From Acinetobacter geminorum (GTDB lineage: Bacteria > Pseudomonadota > Gammaproteobacteria > Pseudomonadales > Moraxellaceae): 64,000 nt of DNA. Shown one piece after another: positions 40,573 to 49,027 of the stretch (the stretch's first letter is position 1; every line of letters begins with the position of its first letter). The translations under genes were made by a program, and so were the position numbers. Location: contig NZ_JABELE010000001.1 in assembly GCF_013009345.1 (NCBI RefSeq), positions 186,001-250,000 of the forward strand, in the 5' to 3' direction. The notes under the pieces were generated by a model. The model was not told the origin of the DNA and did no database searches. It saw nothing but the letters and a program-made list of their open reading frames with translations.

Positions 40573-41775
40573 TTAAGCAAGGCTTGCTACAGATGCTGTA
40601 TTTTCTGCCGCTTCAACAACTTGACGAGTTTCTTTGGCAATACGGCCTTCTTCGTCTGTAGGAATGACCCAAATTTGAGGACCTGTTCCATTGTCGATTC
40701 GACCTTCGGTGCCACGCTTTAAGTTATTGTTTTGATCTTTATCAAGCTGCAAACCAAAATGAGGTAAATAAGCTAAGGTTTTTTCACGAATATAGGCTGA
40801 GTTCTCGCCAATACCGCCCGTGAAGATTAAGCCGTCTAAAGTTGGTAAACCACAGCTTAATGCAGCAAGTGATTTTGCAAGGCGATAGCTAAACACTTCA
40901 ATTGCAAGACAAGCATCTTCATTACCATTTTCAGCCGCTTCAATCACTGTACGCATGTCGTTAGACAATTGCGATAAGCCAAGTAAGCCACTTTCGTTAT
41001 TTAAAACTTTATCAATTTTTGCTAAGTCCCAACCGAGGTTTTTGGCAAGGAAGCTGTGTAAGCTTGGATCAACGTCACCACTACGCGTTCCCATTACCAC
41101 ACCTTCAAGTGGAGTAAGACCCATAGAGGTATCAACACTTTGTCCATTCCATACTGCGCAAGTTGAACTGCCGTTTCCTAGGTGCGCTGTTAACCATCCA
41201 CCCTTTTTCAGGTTACCTGCTAGCTCACTCGCTTTGTCAGATACATAAGCATGGCTTGTACCATGGAAGCCATAACGGCGGACGTTGTGGTCAGTATATA
41301 AAAACTTAGGAATTGCATAACGGTATGCATGTGGTGGCATGGTTTGATGGAAGGCAGTGTCGAATACGGCAACTTGAGGTAATTCAGGAAATAGACGTAC
41401 GGTTGCGTCAATACCAATTAAATGTGCTGGGTTGTGAAGTGGGGCTAAAGGTGTCGCAGCACGAATACGTTCGATAATTTCAGGAGTGAGTAATTCTGCT
41501 TTGGTTAAACTGCCACCGTGTACAACACGATGTCCGATTGCCTGCGGTTTGTAGTTGGCAAGACGTGCAAGTAAAGTTTCTAAAGCTTTGGCATGGTCAG
41601 CATAAGGGATTGAAAGTTCAAGTGGTTCACCACCTACTGTAATTCCCTTAATACGAGCATCAGCTGCCCCCAAGTTTTCTGCTAAACCGTAAATACGATC
41701 TTCACGACGCTCTGAAACCAGTGCGTATTTAATAGATGAAGAGCCGCAATTGATAACTAATACTGATGTAGCCAC
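40573..41775 (-). CDS. ackA: Acetate kinase
   Basis: Phosphorylates acetate with ATP, or makes ATP from acetyl phosphate. The 400-residue protein has the two family signatures, LVINCGSSSIKYAL at residue 5 and the second around HLGNGSSTCAVWNG, plus GFHGTSHAYV, TGLTPLEG-like MGLTPLEGVVMGTRSGDVDP and GIGENSAYIREK. First gene of ackA-pta. About 45-75 bases upstream is an imperfect inverted repeat of unknown meaning. Confidence 0.96.
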   Translation of the reverse strand: MATSVLVINCGSSSIKYALVSERREDRIYGLAENLGAADARIKGITVGGEPLELSIPYADHAKALETLLARLANYKPQAIGHRVVHGGSLTKAELLTPEIIERIRAATPLAPLHNPAHLIGIDATVRLFPELPQVAVFDTAFHQTMPPHAYRYAIPKFLYTDHNVRRYGFHGTSHAYVSDKASELAGNLKKGGWLTAHLGNGSSTCAVWNGQSVDTSMGLTPLEGVVMGTRSGDVDPSLHSFLAKNLGWDLAKIDKVLNNESGLLGLSQLSNDMRTVIEAAENGNEDACLAIEVFSYRLAKSLAALSCGLPTLDGLIFTGGIGENSAYIREKTLAYLPHFGLQLDKDQNNNLKRGTEGRIDNGTGPQIWVIPTDEEGRIAKETRQVVEAAENTASVASLA

Positions 41776-42535
41776 GTTGAAATACCCAAGTCCTGATTTA
41801 AAATAGTTTTCCTAACTTCCTGTTCAAGATGTATTATTTTTTGATACAGATTGAACGGGTTGTCATGTTTTAGCATGTGTTGTTTTTCTGTCCAAGATAG
41901 ACTTTAGCCCATTAGACTTAAGAACTATCGACCATCAAATTATTTGCAACTAATATCTGTCCAGTATAAAGCTTAACCACTGTATTCCTTGTTTTTTTGT
42001 AGAAGAATTAAACAGTTTTTTGTATATATTTATGAAAGGTAAATTTTGAATTAATGTAATTTTCAAATATTCGGTATAAATTTTTAAAAGAAAAAGAATT
42101 GCTGTTATTTTAATCAAACCCGATGGATATATTACAAATAATATACGTAACTGGAATTAAATTTTAATCGCTTATATATAAGTTAAAAAGAATAAATCAT
42201 AAACATTTTTAATATAAAACTTATTATAAAAAGTCGGTATCTGTACATTTATAAAGATATTTCATTGCATTGATATTATGAGAATTTTCTCATAGTTTTT
42301 AGAGTGTAATATACCTGTAAATATAGTCCAAAATAAAACCCTTCACTTGTTTATAACTTAAACATTATTTGTCTTTAATACTCATGCTTGGGTATTCCCG
42401 TAAAGTTGACTAGGGCTTGCATGTCGCTTTTTGCCTTAATAATATTGTTCCTCCCCCTTACCAAATGATTATGAAATATATCATTTGGTCTATTTTTTAT
42501 GTTCCGGCTTATCCGGTTGTACAGGAGCGTCCAGC
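41776..42535. other. 760-base divergent intergenic region, ackA to edd
   Basis: The largest gap in the window; very AT-rich and free of convincing ORFs. It contains an imperfect inverted repeat near ackA (41822-41853) and a perfect one near edd (42460-42489). The central 400 bases are low-complexity AT sequence (tracts of A and T), possibly an H-NS-type or UP-element region. No RNA gene could be assigned. Confidence 0.5.
42460..42489. promoter_or_regulatory. Inverted repeat in front of edd
   Basis: ACCAAATGAT (42460-42469), 10-base spacer, ATCATTTGGT (42480-42489): perfect 10-bp arms, one turn apart, 47 bases before the edd ATG. It could be an operator or an RNA hairpin in the leader; the T-rich run after it (TATTTTTTAT) also resembles a weak attenuator. 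Confidence 0.5.
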
Positions 42536-44389
42536 ATGGACTTGCCGAATCCAATATTGGCAAAAGTGACCGAGCGTGTAATAGCACGTAGTCAAAAAAC
42601 TCGTTCTGCATATTTACAACGTATTGAACATGCACAAGGCAAATTTCCTGCCCGTGGAGCACTTTCATGTGCCAATCTGGCTCATGGTTTTGCCAGTATG
42701 GACGATAATGAAAAATTAATTATTAAAGTAGGCCGTGAACCAAATATTGGCATCGTATCTTCGTATAACGAAATGCTGTCGGCGCACGCACCTTATAAAA
42801 CATTTCCAGATTTAATTAAAAGTGCCGCTCGCGAAAATGGTGGCGTAGCACAATTTGCAGGTGGCGTTCCTGCGATGTGTGACGGTATTACCCAAGGTAA
42901 TGCTGGCATGGAACTATCATTGTTTTCTCGTGAAACCATTGCGATGAGTACAGCGATTGCATTGTCTCATAACATGTTTGACGCAGCTTTATGTCTTGGG
43001 GTTTGCGATAAGATCGTGCCGGGCTTGCTCATTGGTGCTTTGCAGTTTGGCTATTTACCTACTATTTTTGTGCCAGCTGGACCAATGACCAGTGGTCTAT
43101 CTAACGATGAGAAAGCCAAAATTCGTCAGCAATTTGCAACGGGGCAGGTTGGACGAGATGCTTTGTTAGAAGCTGAGTCAGCTGCTTATCATGGACAAGG
43201 GACTTGTACTTTTTATGGTACAGCCAACAGTAATCAGATGCTGATGGAAGTCATGGGTTTGCATTTGCCAAGTGCTGCATTTGTTCATCCTCATACACCA
43301 TTACGTGATGCACTCACCGCAGAAGCTGCGATTCGTGTACTTGATTTGACAGTTGAGCGTGGAAACTACACGCCGATTGGTCATGTTGTCGATGAAAAAG
43401 CAATTATAAACGGTATTGTGGCGTTACTCGCTACAGGTGGTTCAACGAACCATACTTTGCATTTGATTGCGATTGCTCGTGCCGCTGGCATCTTGATTGA
43501 CTGGGATGACTTCGATGAGTTGTCGGCTGTTGTTCCATTACTCGCAAAAATCTATCCAAATGGTAAGGCGGATGTAAACCATTTCCAAGCTGCGGGTGGA
43601 GTAGCTTTCCTCATTCGTAATCTACTTGAAGCTGGCTTATTACATAACGATGTAACGACTGTAGCTGGTAAAGGTTTGCAGCATTACACCAAAGAACCGA
43701 AACTGATTGATGGTAAGCTCACTTGGGTTGACGGTGTGGTTCAAAGCCTTGATGACAAAGTTTTACGTAGCATTGATGCGCCGTTTCAAGCAGATGGTGG
43801 CTTGCGTTTAATGCAGGGTCGCCTTGGCCGTGGCGTAATCAAGATTTCTGCTGTTGCGCCAGAACATCGCAAAGTTAAAGCTCCAGCAATTGTGTTTGAT
43901 TCGCAAGAAGCAGTGCAAGCTGCATTTGATCGTGGTGAATTACACAGAGACTTTATTGCGGTTGTTCGTTTCCAGGGTGCACGTGCGAATGGTATGCCTG
44001 AATTGCATCGTTTAACGCCTGTGTTGGGGGTTTTACAAGATCAAGGTTTCCATGTTGCTTTAGTCACTGATGGCCGTATGTCTGGTGCTTCAGGTAAAGT
44101 TCCGGCGGTCATTCATTTATCTCCTGAAGCCTTATTAAATGGGCCGATTGCTAAAGTTCAAACAGGCGATATGTTAATCATTGATGCTGAAGCTGGTGTA
44201 CTTGATGTCGAAATAGATGACGTTGTATGGCAGTCGCGCCCTGTTGCACAGCCAGAACATCAGGCAGAAAACGAAGTTGGCTTTGGCCGTGAATTATTTG
44301 GTGTTTTCCGTGCTGCTGCTGCGCCAGCTGAACATGGAGCATCTGTGTTTGGTGCATTGGTTGGTGAAAATTCACCAGAGCAGATTTGA
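42536..44389 (+). CDS. edd: Phosphogluconate dehydratase
   Basis: Dehydrates 6-phosphogluconate to 2-keto-3-deoxy-6-phosphogluconate (KDPG), the first committed Entner-Doudoroff step, using a [4Fe-4S] cluster. The ATG at 42536 follows AGGAG by 8 bases and gives 617 residues; an upstream in-frame start has no ribosome site. Motifs of the IlvD/Edd family: GIVSSYNEMLSAHAPY, GGVPAMCDGITQGNAGMELS broken by family spacing, LGVCDKIVPGLLIGAL, and TDGRMSGASGKVPAVIHLSPEA near the C-terminus. Cluster cysteines lie in MCDG and VCDK. First gene of edd-eda-gntP-gntK. Confidence 0.96.
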   Translation: MDLPNPILAKVTERVIARSQKTRSAYLQRIEHAQGKFPARGALSCANLAHGFASMDDNEKLIIKVGREPNIGIVSSYNEMLSAHAPYKTFPDLIKSAARENGGVAQFAGGVPAMCDGITQGNAGMELSLFSRETIAMSTAIALSHNMFDAALCLGVCDKIVPGLLIGALQFGYLPTIFVPAGPMTSGLSNDEKAKIRQQFATGQVGRDALLEAESAAYHGQGTCTFYGTANSNQMLMEVMGLHLPSAAFVHPHTPLRDALTAEAAIRVLDLTVERGNYTPIGHVVDEKAIINGIVALLATGGSTNHTLHLIAIARAAGILIDWDDFDELSAVVPLLAKIYPNGKADVNHFQAAGGVAFLIRNLLEAGLLHNDVTTVAGKGLQHYTKEPKLIDGKLTWVDGVVQSLDDKVLRSIDAPFQADGGLRLMQGRLGRGVIKISAVAPEHRKVKAPAIVFDSQEAVQAAFDRGELHRDFIAVVRFQGARANGMPELHRLTPVLGVLQDQGFHVALVTDGRMSGASGKVPAVIHLSPEALLNGPIAKVQTGDMLIIDAEAGVLDVEIDDVVWQSRPVAQPEHQAENEVGFGRELFGVFRAAAAPAEHGASVFGALVGENSPEQI

Positions 44390-44409
44390 ATCAAAGGAAC
44401 TGAAAAATA

Positions 44410-45039
44410 ATGATTAAAATTGAAGATATCGTCAAATTAGGCCCAGTCATCCCTGTATTGGCATTTGATTCTGCCGAGCAAGGTGAGGATGTATCACGTG
44501 CTTTACATGCAGGTGGCGTGAAAGTCCTTGAAATTACCTTACGTACCGCTGCTGGTCTTGCTGCTATCGAGCGTGCTAGCCAATTGGCTGATGACATTGT
44601 GGTGGGTGTAGGAACAATTACCAAACCAGAACACTGTGCTCAAGCCAAAAAAGCAGGCGCTCAATTTGGGGTATCTCCTGGTTTGACTAAAGATCTGCAT
44701 TTGGCTGCGCAAGATGCTGGTTTACCTCTATTGCCTGGTGTGATGACACCAAGTGACCTGATTCAAGCGATTGAATTGGGTTATGACATTGTGAAGTTCT
44801 TCCCAGCTCAACAAGCAGGTGGCGTTGAGATGCTAAAAGCATTTTATGGTCCATTTCCAAACTTGCGCTTTTGTCCGACTGGTGGAATTACGGCAGAGTC
44901 AGCGCCAGATTTCTTAAAACAACCTAACGTGGTTTGTGTAGGTGGTTCATGGTTAACACCTAAAGCTACTGTAGCTGCCCAAGACTGGGCTGAAATTACT
45001 CGCTTGGCACAAATTGCGAGTCAGTTGAGAGCTTTGTAA
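44410..45039 (+). CDS. eda: KDPG aldolase
   Basis: Cleaves KDPG into pyruvate and glyceraldehyde 3-phosphate through a Schiff base. The 209-residue protein is a typical class I aldolase barrel: GVKVLEITLRTAAGL with the catalytic Glu, GVGTITKPEHC, SPGLTKDL, the Schiff-base Lys in DIVKFFPAQ (about residue 133) and phosphate-binding RFCPTGGI. It starts 20 bases after edd and is co-transcribed with it. Confidence 0.96.
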   Translation: MIKIEDIVKLGPVIPVLAFDSAEQGEDVSRALHAGGVKVLEITLRTAAGLAAIERASQLADDIVVGVGTITKPEHCAQAKKAGAQFGVSPGLTKDLHLAAQDAGLPLLPGVMTPSDLIQAIELGYDIVKFFPAQQAGGVEMLKAFYGPFPNLRFCPTGGITAESAPDFLKQPNVVCVGGSWLTPKATVAAQDWAEITRLAQIASQLRAL

Positions 45040-45099
45040 ATGTAGACAATATTTATAAAAAATGAAGTGCATTCTATGTGCTTTAAAGGCTGTATTGAT

Positions 45100-45121
45100 G
45101 TGACCAGTTTGTGCTGGTCAC
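45100..45121 (+). terminator. Hairpin after eda, weak terminator candidate
   Basis: GTGACCAG-TTTGTG-CTGGTCAC, a perfect 8-bp stem 60 bases after the eda stop, without a T-run. It may attenuate or stabilise the edd-eda part of the message. Confidence 0.4.
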
Positions 45122-45180
45122 ACCTAAATATAAAAATTTAATGTCTTAACAGTAGGAATTACTGTGGTTGAAGACCCTTG

Positions 45181-45199
45181 TTTAGGCAGTGTGCCTAAA
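45181..45199. promoter_or_regulatory. Inverted repeat just before gluconate permease
   Basis: TTTAGGCA-GTG-TGCCTAAA, perfect 8-bp arms with a 3-base spacer, ending 26 bases before the permease ATG and just upstream of its ribosome site AAGGAG. Operator or RNA hairpin. Confidence 0.45.
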
Positions 45200-45224
45200 T
45201 AATTATTCCAAGGAGAAGTGTCCC

Positions 45225-46583
45225 ATGGAGACGGTTCAGGGTGGCATGTTACTGATCTACACTGTAATCGCGATTATTGCTTTAGTGGTCATGATCGCGA
45301 AGTTTAGAATTTATCCATTTTTAGTTCTTATTATTGTTTCACTCGGTTTAGCCTTGGCTGTTGGCATGCCAATGGGTGATATTGTTAAGTCTTATGAAGC
45401 CGGTACAGGTAAAACCTTAGGTCACCTTGCGATTGTAATCGCACTCGGAACGATGCTCGGTAAAATGATGGCCGAGTCTGGTGGTGCAGAGCGAATAGCA
45501 ATTACTTTAATTAAGTGGTTTGGTGAGAAAAATATTCACTGGGCTATGATGTTTATTGCCCTTATTGTTGGCCTTCCCGTATTTTTCGAAGTAGGTTTCG
45601 TTCTACTCATTCCAATTGCGTTCAACATTGCTAAACGGACAGGCAAATCTTTATTAGTTGTTGGCCTGCCAATGGTTGCAGGTTTATCGGTTGTGCATGG
45701 CTTAATTCCACCACATCCAGCAGCATTGTTGGCAGTACAGGCTTATCATGCTGATATTGGTAAAACGATTGCTTATAGTCTGATCGTTGGTGTGCCAACA
45801 GCTATTGTTGCTGGACCATTGTATGCACTTTGGATTAATAAATACGTTAAATTGCCCGAAAATAATCCGTTAGCGAAGCAGTTTATTGAAGCAGATACGA
45901 ATAGAACTCGTGAGCTACCAAGCTTTGGGATTACCTTATTCACAATTATGCTGCCTGTAGTATTAATGCTGGTTGGAAGCTGGGCTGATCTGTTCTTTGC
46001 ACCACAGACTTTCGCAAATGATTTGCTACGTTTTATTGGTACTTCTGATATCGCATTACTCATTGCCGTACTGGTCAGCTTTATTACCTTTGGTACGATG
46101 CAGGGCTTTAACCGTGAACAAATTGAAAAATTCTGCGGTGGATGTTTAGCTTCTATTGCAGGGATTATGTTGATTGTAGGTGCAGGTGGTGGTTTTGGCG
46201 GCATTTTGCGTGATACTGGTATTTCTAATGAGATTGTCTCTACAGCGTTGAAAGCAAACCTGTCGCCGTTATTGTTGGGTTGGTTTGTTGCAGCATTAAT
46301 TCGTTTGGCAACAGGTTCTGCAACGGTGGCTATGGCTACAGCGTGTAGCATTGTTGCTCCAATTGCAGCTACGGCTGGTGTTGCAGTTAGACCAGAACTT
46401 TTAGTGCTTGCGACGGGTTCAGGTTCATTAGTTTTCTCACATGTAAATGACGCAGGATTCTGGTTAATCAAAGAATATTTCGGTATGACAGTGGGACAGA
46501 CGCTCAAGACTTGGTCGGTATTGGAAACGATCATTTCAGTGTTGGGTTTATCTTTTACGCTACTGCTTAGCACTATTTTATAA
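45225..46583 (+). CDS. gntT: GntP-family gluconate:H+ symporter
   Basis: A 452-residue permease with about 12-14 hydrophobic segments and high similarity in pattern to GntT/GntP: YPFLVLIIVSLGLALAVGMP, TGKTLGHLAIVIALGTMLGK, GLPVFFEVGFVLLIPIAF, HGLIPPHPAALLAVQAYHAD spaced as in the family, and ATGSATVAMATAC near the C-terminus. The ATG at 45225 has AAGGAG 10 bases upstream; an earlier start at 45189 falls inside an inverted repeat. Its place between eda and gluconokinase makes gluconate the likely substrate. Specific symbol is by analogy. Confidence 0.9.
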   Translation: METVQGGMLLIYTVIAIIALVVMIAKFRIYPFLVLIIVSLGLALAVGMPMGDIVKSYEAGTGKTLGHLAIVIALGTMLGKMMAESGGAERIAITLIKWFGEKNIHWAMMFIALIVGLPVFFEVGFVLLIPIAFNIAKRTGKSLLVVGLPMVAGLSVVHGLIPPHPAALLAVQAYHADIGKTIAYSLIVGVPTAIVAGPLYALWINKYVKLPENNPLAKQFIEADTNRTRELPSFGITLFTIMLPVVLMLVGSWADLFFAPQTFANDLLRFIGTSDIALLIAVLVSFITFGTMQGFNREQIEKFCGGCLASIAGIMLIVGAGGGFGGILRDTGISNEIVSTALKANLSPLLLGWFVAALIRLATGSATVAMATACSIVAPIAATAGVAVRPELLVLATGSGSLVFSHVNDAGFWLIKEYFGMTVGQTLKTWSVLETIISVLGLSFTLLLSTIL

Positions 46584-46600
46584 TTAAAGGTGAGTAATCC

Positions 46601-47113
46601 ATGATTGTGATTGCAATGGGTGTCTGTGGAACAGGTAAAACCCTAATTGGTGAATTGTTATCAGAGCGTTTGGCTTGTGAGTTTCTTGATGGAGATACGC
46701 TTCATTCAGCTGCAAATAAAAGTAAGATGAGCCAAGGCATTCCTTTAACTGATGAAGACCGCTTGCCATGGTTACAGGCAATTCGTCAGGTCATTGAAAC
46801 CAAACAAAGAGACGGTGAAACAGCTGTATTTACATGCTCATCTTTAAAGCGAATGTATCGCGATATTTTAAGAGGGCAGGATCAGAATATTAAGTTTGTG
46901 TACCTAAAAGGCTCTTATGAGTTATTACAGCAAAGACTGGCAGAAAGATCTGGTCATTTTTTTGACCCAGCGTTGCTACAAACACAGCTAGATACGTTGG
47001 AAGAACCTGATATGAATGAAGCAATTGCTATTGATATTGCTCTCACACCAGAACAAATCATTGAGCAAGTCATTCAGAAGCTAGGAATGACTGATAATGT
47101 GTGTCGGGGGTAA
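46601..47113 (+). CDS. gntK: Gluconokinase
   Basis: Phosphorylates gluconate to 6-phosphogluconate, the substrate of Edd. The 170-residue protein is of the small P-loop (GntK) type: MGVCGTGKTLIGELL is the Walker A segment, FLDGDTLHSAANKSKMSQGIPLTDEDRLPWL contains the substrate-binding region (cut here by residue 60), and VYLKGSYELLQQRLAERSGHFF the C-terminal lid. It starts 17 bases after the permease. The last residues (NVCRG) are unremarkable. Confidence 0.95.
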   Translation: MIVIAMGVCGTGKTLIGELLSERLACEFLDGDTLHSAANKSKMSQGIPLTDEDRLPWLQAIRQVIETKQRDGETAVFTCSSLKRMYRDILRGQDQNIKFVYLKGSYELLQQRLAERSGHFFDPALLQTQLDTLEEPDMNEAIAIDIALTPEQIIEQVIQKLGMTDNVCRG

Positions 47114-47145
47114 ATTCATCTAGAAAGATTATCAACGCTTTAAGT

Positions 47146-47183
47146 TATTCACCTTGTGATTTACGGTTCAAGCAAGGTGAATA
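47146..47183 (+). terminator. Possible terminator after gntK
   Basis: TATTCACCTTG (47146-47156) and CAAGGTGAATA (47173-47183) form a perfect 11-bp stem with a 16-base loop. There is no T-run, so termination is uncertain. Confidence 0.45.
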
Positions 47184-47281
47184 CGGATAATAATAGTGAT
47201 ATTGACCCGAAAAAGACCTGATTACAGTGGACAGTTCGGGGATATATAAAAGACATACGAATAATTAAGGTATTAAGAAGA

Positions 47282-48910
47282 ATGAATCAGTTAAATAATT
47301 TACAGCATAAATTCCCAGTAGAGGACAGTATTCCTGAAAGTGTGCGTCTGCCATCTCAAATTCATCAGCGTGTCTCACTAGTGGATGGTGAGTTGAGGTT
47401 GTGGGCTGGTGCAACCAAGAAAACATTATCTCCAATCTGGATTCAGCAGCCTGACGGTAGCCTACAGCAAGTTGAACTTGGTAGTTATCCAGTCATGGGT
47501 GAAAAAGAAAGTGATGAAGCGTTAGAGGCAGCGGTACGAGCTTACAACAATGGTCGTGGCGAATGGCCAATGATGAAGGTTGGTGAGCGCATTGCCTGTA
47601 TGCAAAATTTTATTCAGCGCATGGTGGAGCAGCGAGATCTGATCATTAAGCTGATCATGTGGGAAATTGGCAAAAGCTTGGCTGATTCAGAGAAAGAGTT
47701 TGACCGTACGATTACCTACATGCGTCAAACGATAGATGCTCTGAAAGATCTGGATAATGCCAACTCTCGCTTTGTCATGGCTGAAGGTACGATTGGTCAA
47801 ATTCGTCGTACTCCACTAGGCGTAGTGTTGTGTATGGGGCCATACAACTACCCACTGAATGAAACTTTTGCGACTCTGATCCCAGCCATGCTGATGGGTA
47901 ATACCATCATTTTTAAACCACCTCAATTTGGGACCTTGTTGTTCGAACCATTACTAGAAGCGTTTCGTGACTCATTTCCAAAAGGTGTGATCAATACCAT
48001 TTATGCACCAGGTTCTTTAGTGGTGCCGCATTTGCTGGCATCTGGGCAAATTAATGTGCTGGCACTGATTGGTTCTAGTAAAGTAGCTGATCACTTGAAG
48101 AAGCAACACCCTAAATCTCACCGTCTGCGCGCAATTTTGGGGTTGGATGCGAAGAATGCAGCTATTATTTTGCCGGATGCCGACTTGGATCTGACAGTGA
48201 AAGAGTGTCTGCTGGGTGCATTGTCGTTTAATGGTCAGCGTTGTACCGCGCTCAAAATGCTGATGGTACATCGCTCGATAGCCGATGAATTTGTTAACCG
48301 CTTAACGACTGAACTAGCTAAACTGAAAGTTGGTATGCCATGGGAAAAGGGTGTATTTATTACGCCGCTACCTGGTATGCACCGTACAGCCTACATGACT
48401 GACGTCATTGAAGATGCCGTGGCTAAAGGGGCTCAAGTAGTTAATCCGGAAGGTGGTGAATTCTGCAAAACAATGTTCTATCCAGCCGTGGTTTATCCAG
48501 TGACTGAGGGGATGAGACTGTATCGTGAAGAACAGTTTGGTCCAGTGATACCAGTCTCTGTTTATGATGACATTGAAACTGTACTGGAATATGTCACGAC
48601 TTCTGATCATGGGCAGCAGGTGAGTATTTTTGGTAGCGACCCTGAGCAAATTGGTCATTTAGTTGATCCGTTGGTCCATCAGGTCTGCCGTGTAAACATC
48701 AACTGTCAATGTCAGCGTGGCCCTGATGTGTTCCCATTTGGTGGTCGTAAAGATTCTGCGGAAGGTACATTGTCTGTGCATGATGCGCTTCGTGCATTCT
48801 CGATCCGTTCAATGATTGCTGCTAAACAGACAGATGATAGCAAAGGCATGTTGGCCTCTATGGTGTCTGAACACTACTCTAAATTTGTGAATACCGACTT
48901 TATTTTCTAA
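47282..48910 (+). CDS. gapN: NADP-dependent glyceraldehyde-3-phosphate dehydrogenase (GapN-like)
   Basis: A 542-residue ALDH-superfamily enzyme of the non-phosphorylating GapN type, which oxidises glyceraldehyde 3-phosphate directly to 3-phosphoglycerate, producing NADPH without ATP. Visible: GVVLCMGPYNYPLNETFATL (the cofactor fold), LIGSSKVADHLKKQHP, and the catalytic Cys321 in NGQRCTALK, the GapN-type version of the ALDH cysteine motif; C-terminal CRVNINCQCQRGPDVFPFGGRK also fits GapN. It follows the Entner-Doudoroff genes, whose aldolase makes this substrate. Leucine codon use differs from neighbours (CTG frequent), hinting at acquisition. Confidence 0.82.
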   Translation: MNQLNNLQHKFPVEDSIPESVRLPSQIHQRVSLVDGELRLWAGATKKTLSPIWIQQPDGSLQQVELGSYPVMGEKESDEALEAAVRAYNNGRGEWPMMKVGERIACMQNFIQRMVEQRDLIIKLIMWEIGKSLADSEKEFDRTITYMRQTIDALKDLDNANSRFVMAEGTIGQIRRTPLGVVLCMGPYNYPLNETFATLIPAMLMGNTIIFKPPQFGTLLFEPLLEAFRDSFPKGVINTIYAPGSLVVPHLLASGQINVLALIGSSKVADHLKKQHPKSHRLRAILGLDAKNAAIILPDADLDLTVKECLLGALSFNGQRCTALKMLMVHRSIADEFVNRLTTELAKLKVGMPWEKGVFITPLPGMHRTAYMTDVIEDAVAKGAQVVNPEGGEFCKTMFYPAVVYPVTEGMRLYREEQFGPVIPVSVYDDIETVLEYVTTSDHGQQVSIFGSDPEQIGHLVDPLVHQVCRVNINCQCQRGPDVFPFGGRKDSAEGTLSVHDALRAFSIRSMIAAKQTDDSKGMLASMVSEHYSKFVNTDFIF

Positions 48911-48926
48911 TAAATATACGATTAAG

Positions 48927-48954
48927 AAAAACCAGCCTTCGGGTTGGTTTTTTA
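48927..48954 (+). terminator. gapN terminator
   Basis: AAAAACCAGCC-TTCG-GGTTGGTTTTTT, with a UUCG tetraloop and one G-T pair, 16 bases after the gapN stop. Confidence 0.85.
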
Positions 48955-48976
48955 TAGTGACTCATAACTTGAATAA

Positions 48977-49010
48977 TAAAAAACGCCTGATCAAGATCAG
49001 GCGTTTTTGT
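48977..49010. terminator. proA terminator
   Basis: AAAAACGCCTGATC-AA-GATCAGGCGTTTTT, a perfect 14-bp stem with A- and T-runs, between the convergent gapN and proA genes. Confidence 0.85.
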
Positions 49011-49027
49011 TTGAACCAATAGATTAA

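Noticed and set aside
42375..42668. Minus-strand open frame crossing the edd start.
   Set aside because: Overlaps the inverted repeat and the start of edd; no sign of a ribosome site and no conserved pattern.
45773..46573. A 266-codon open frame antisense to the gluconate permease.
   Set aside because: Shadow of a real, well-conserved membrane-protein gene; no ribosome site, composition mirrors the sense codons.
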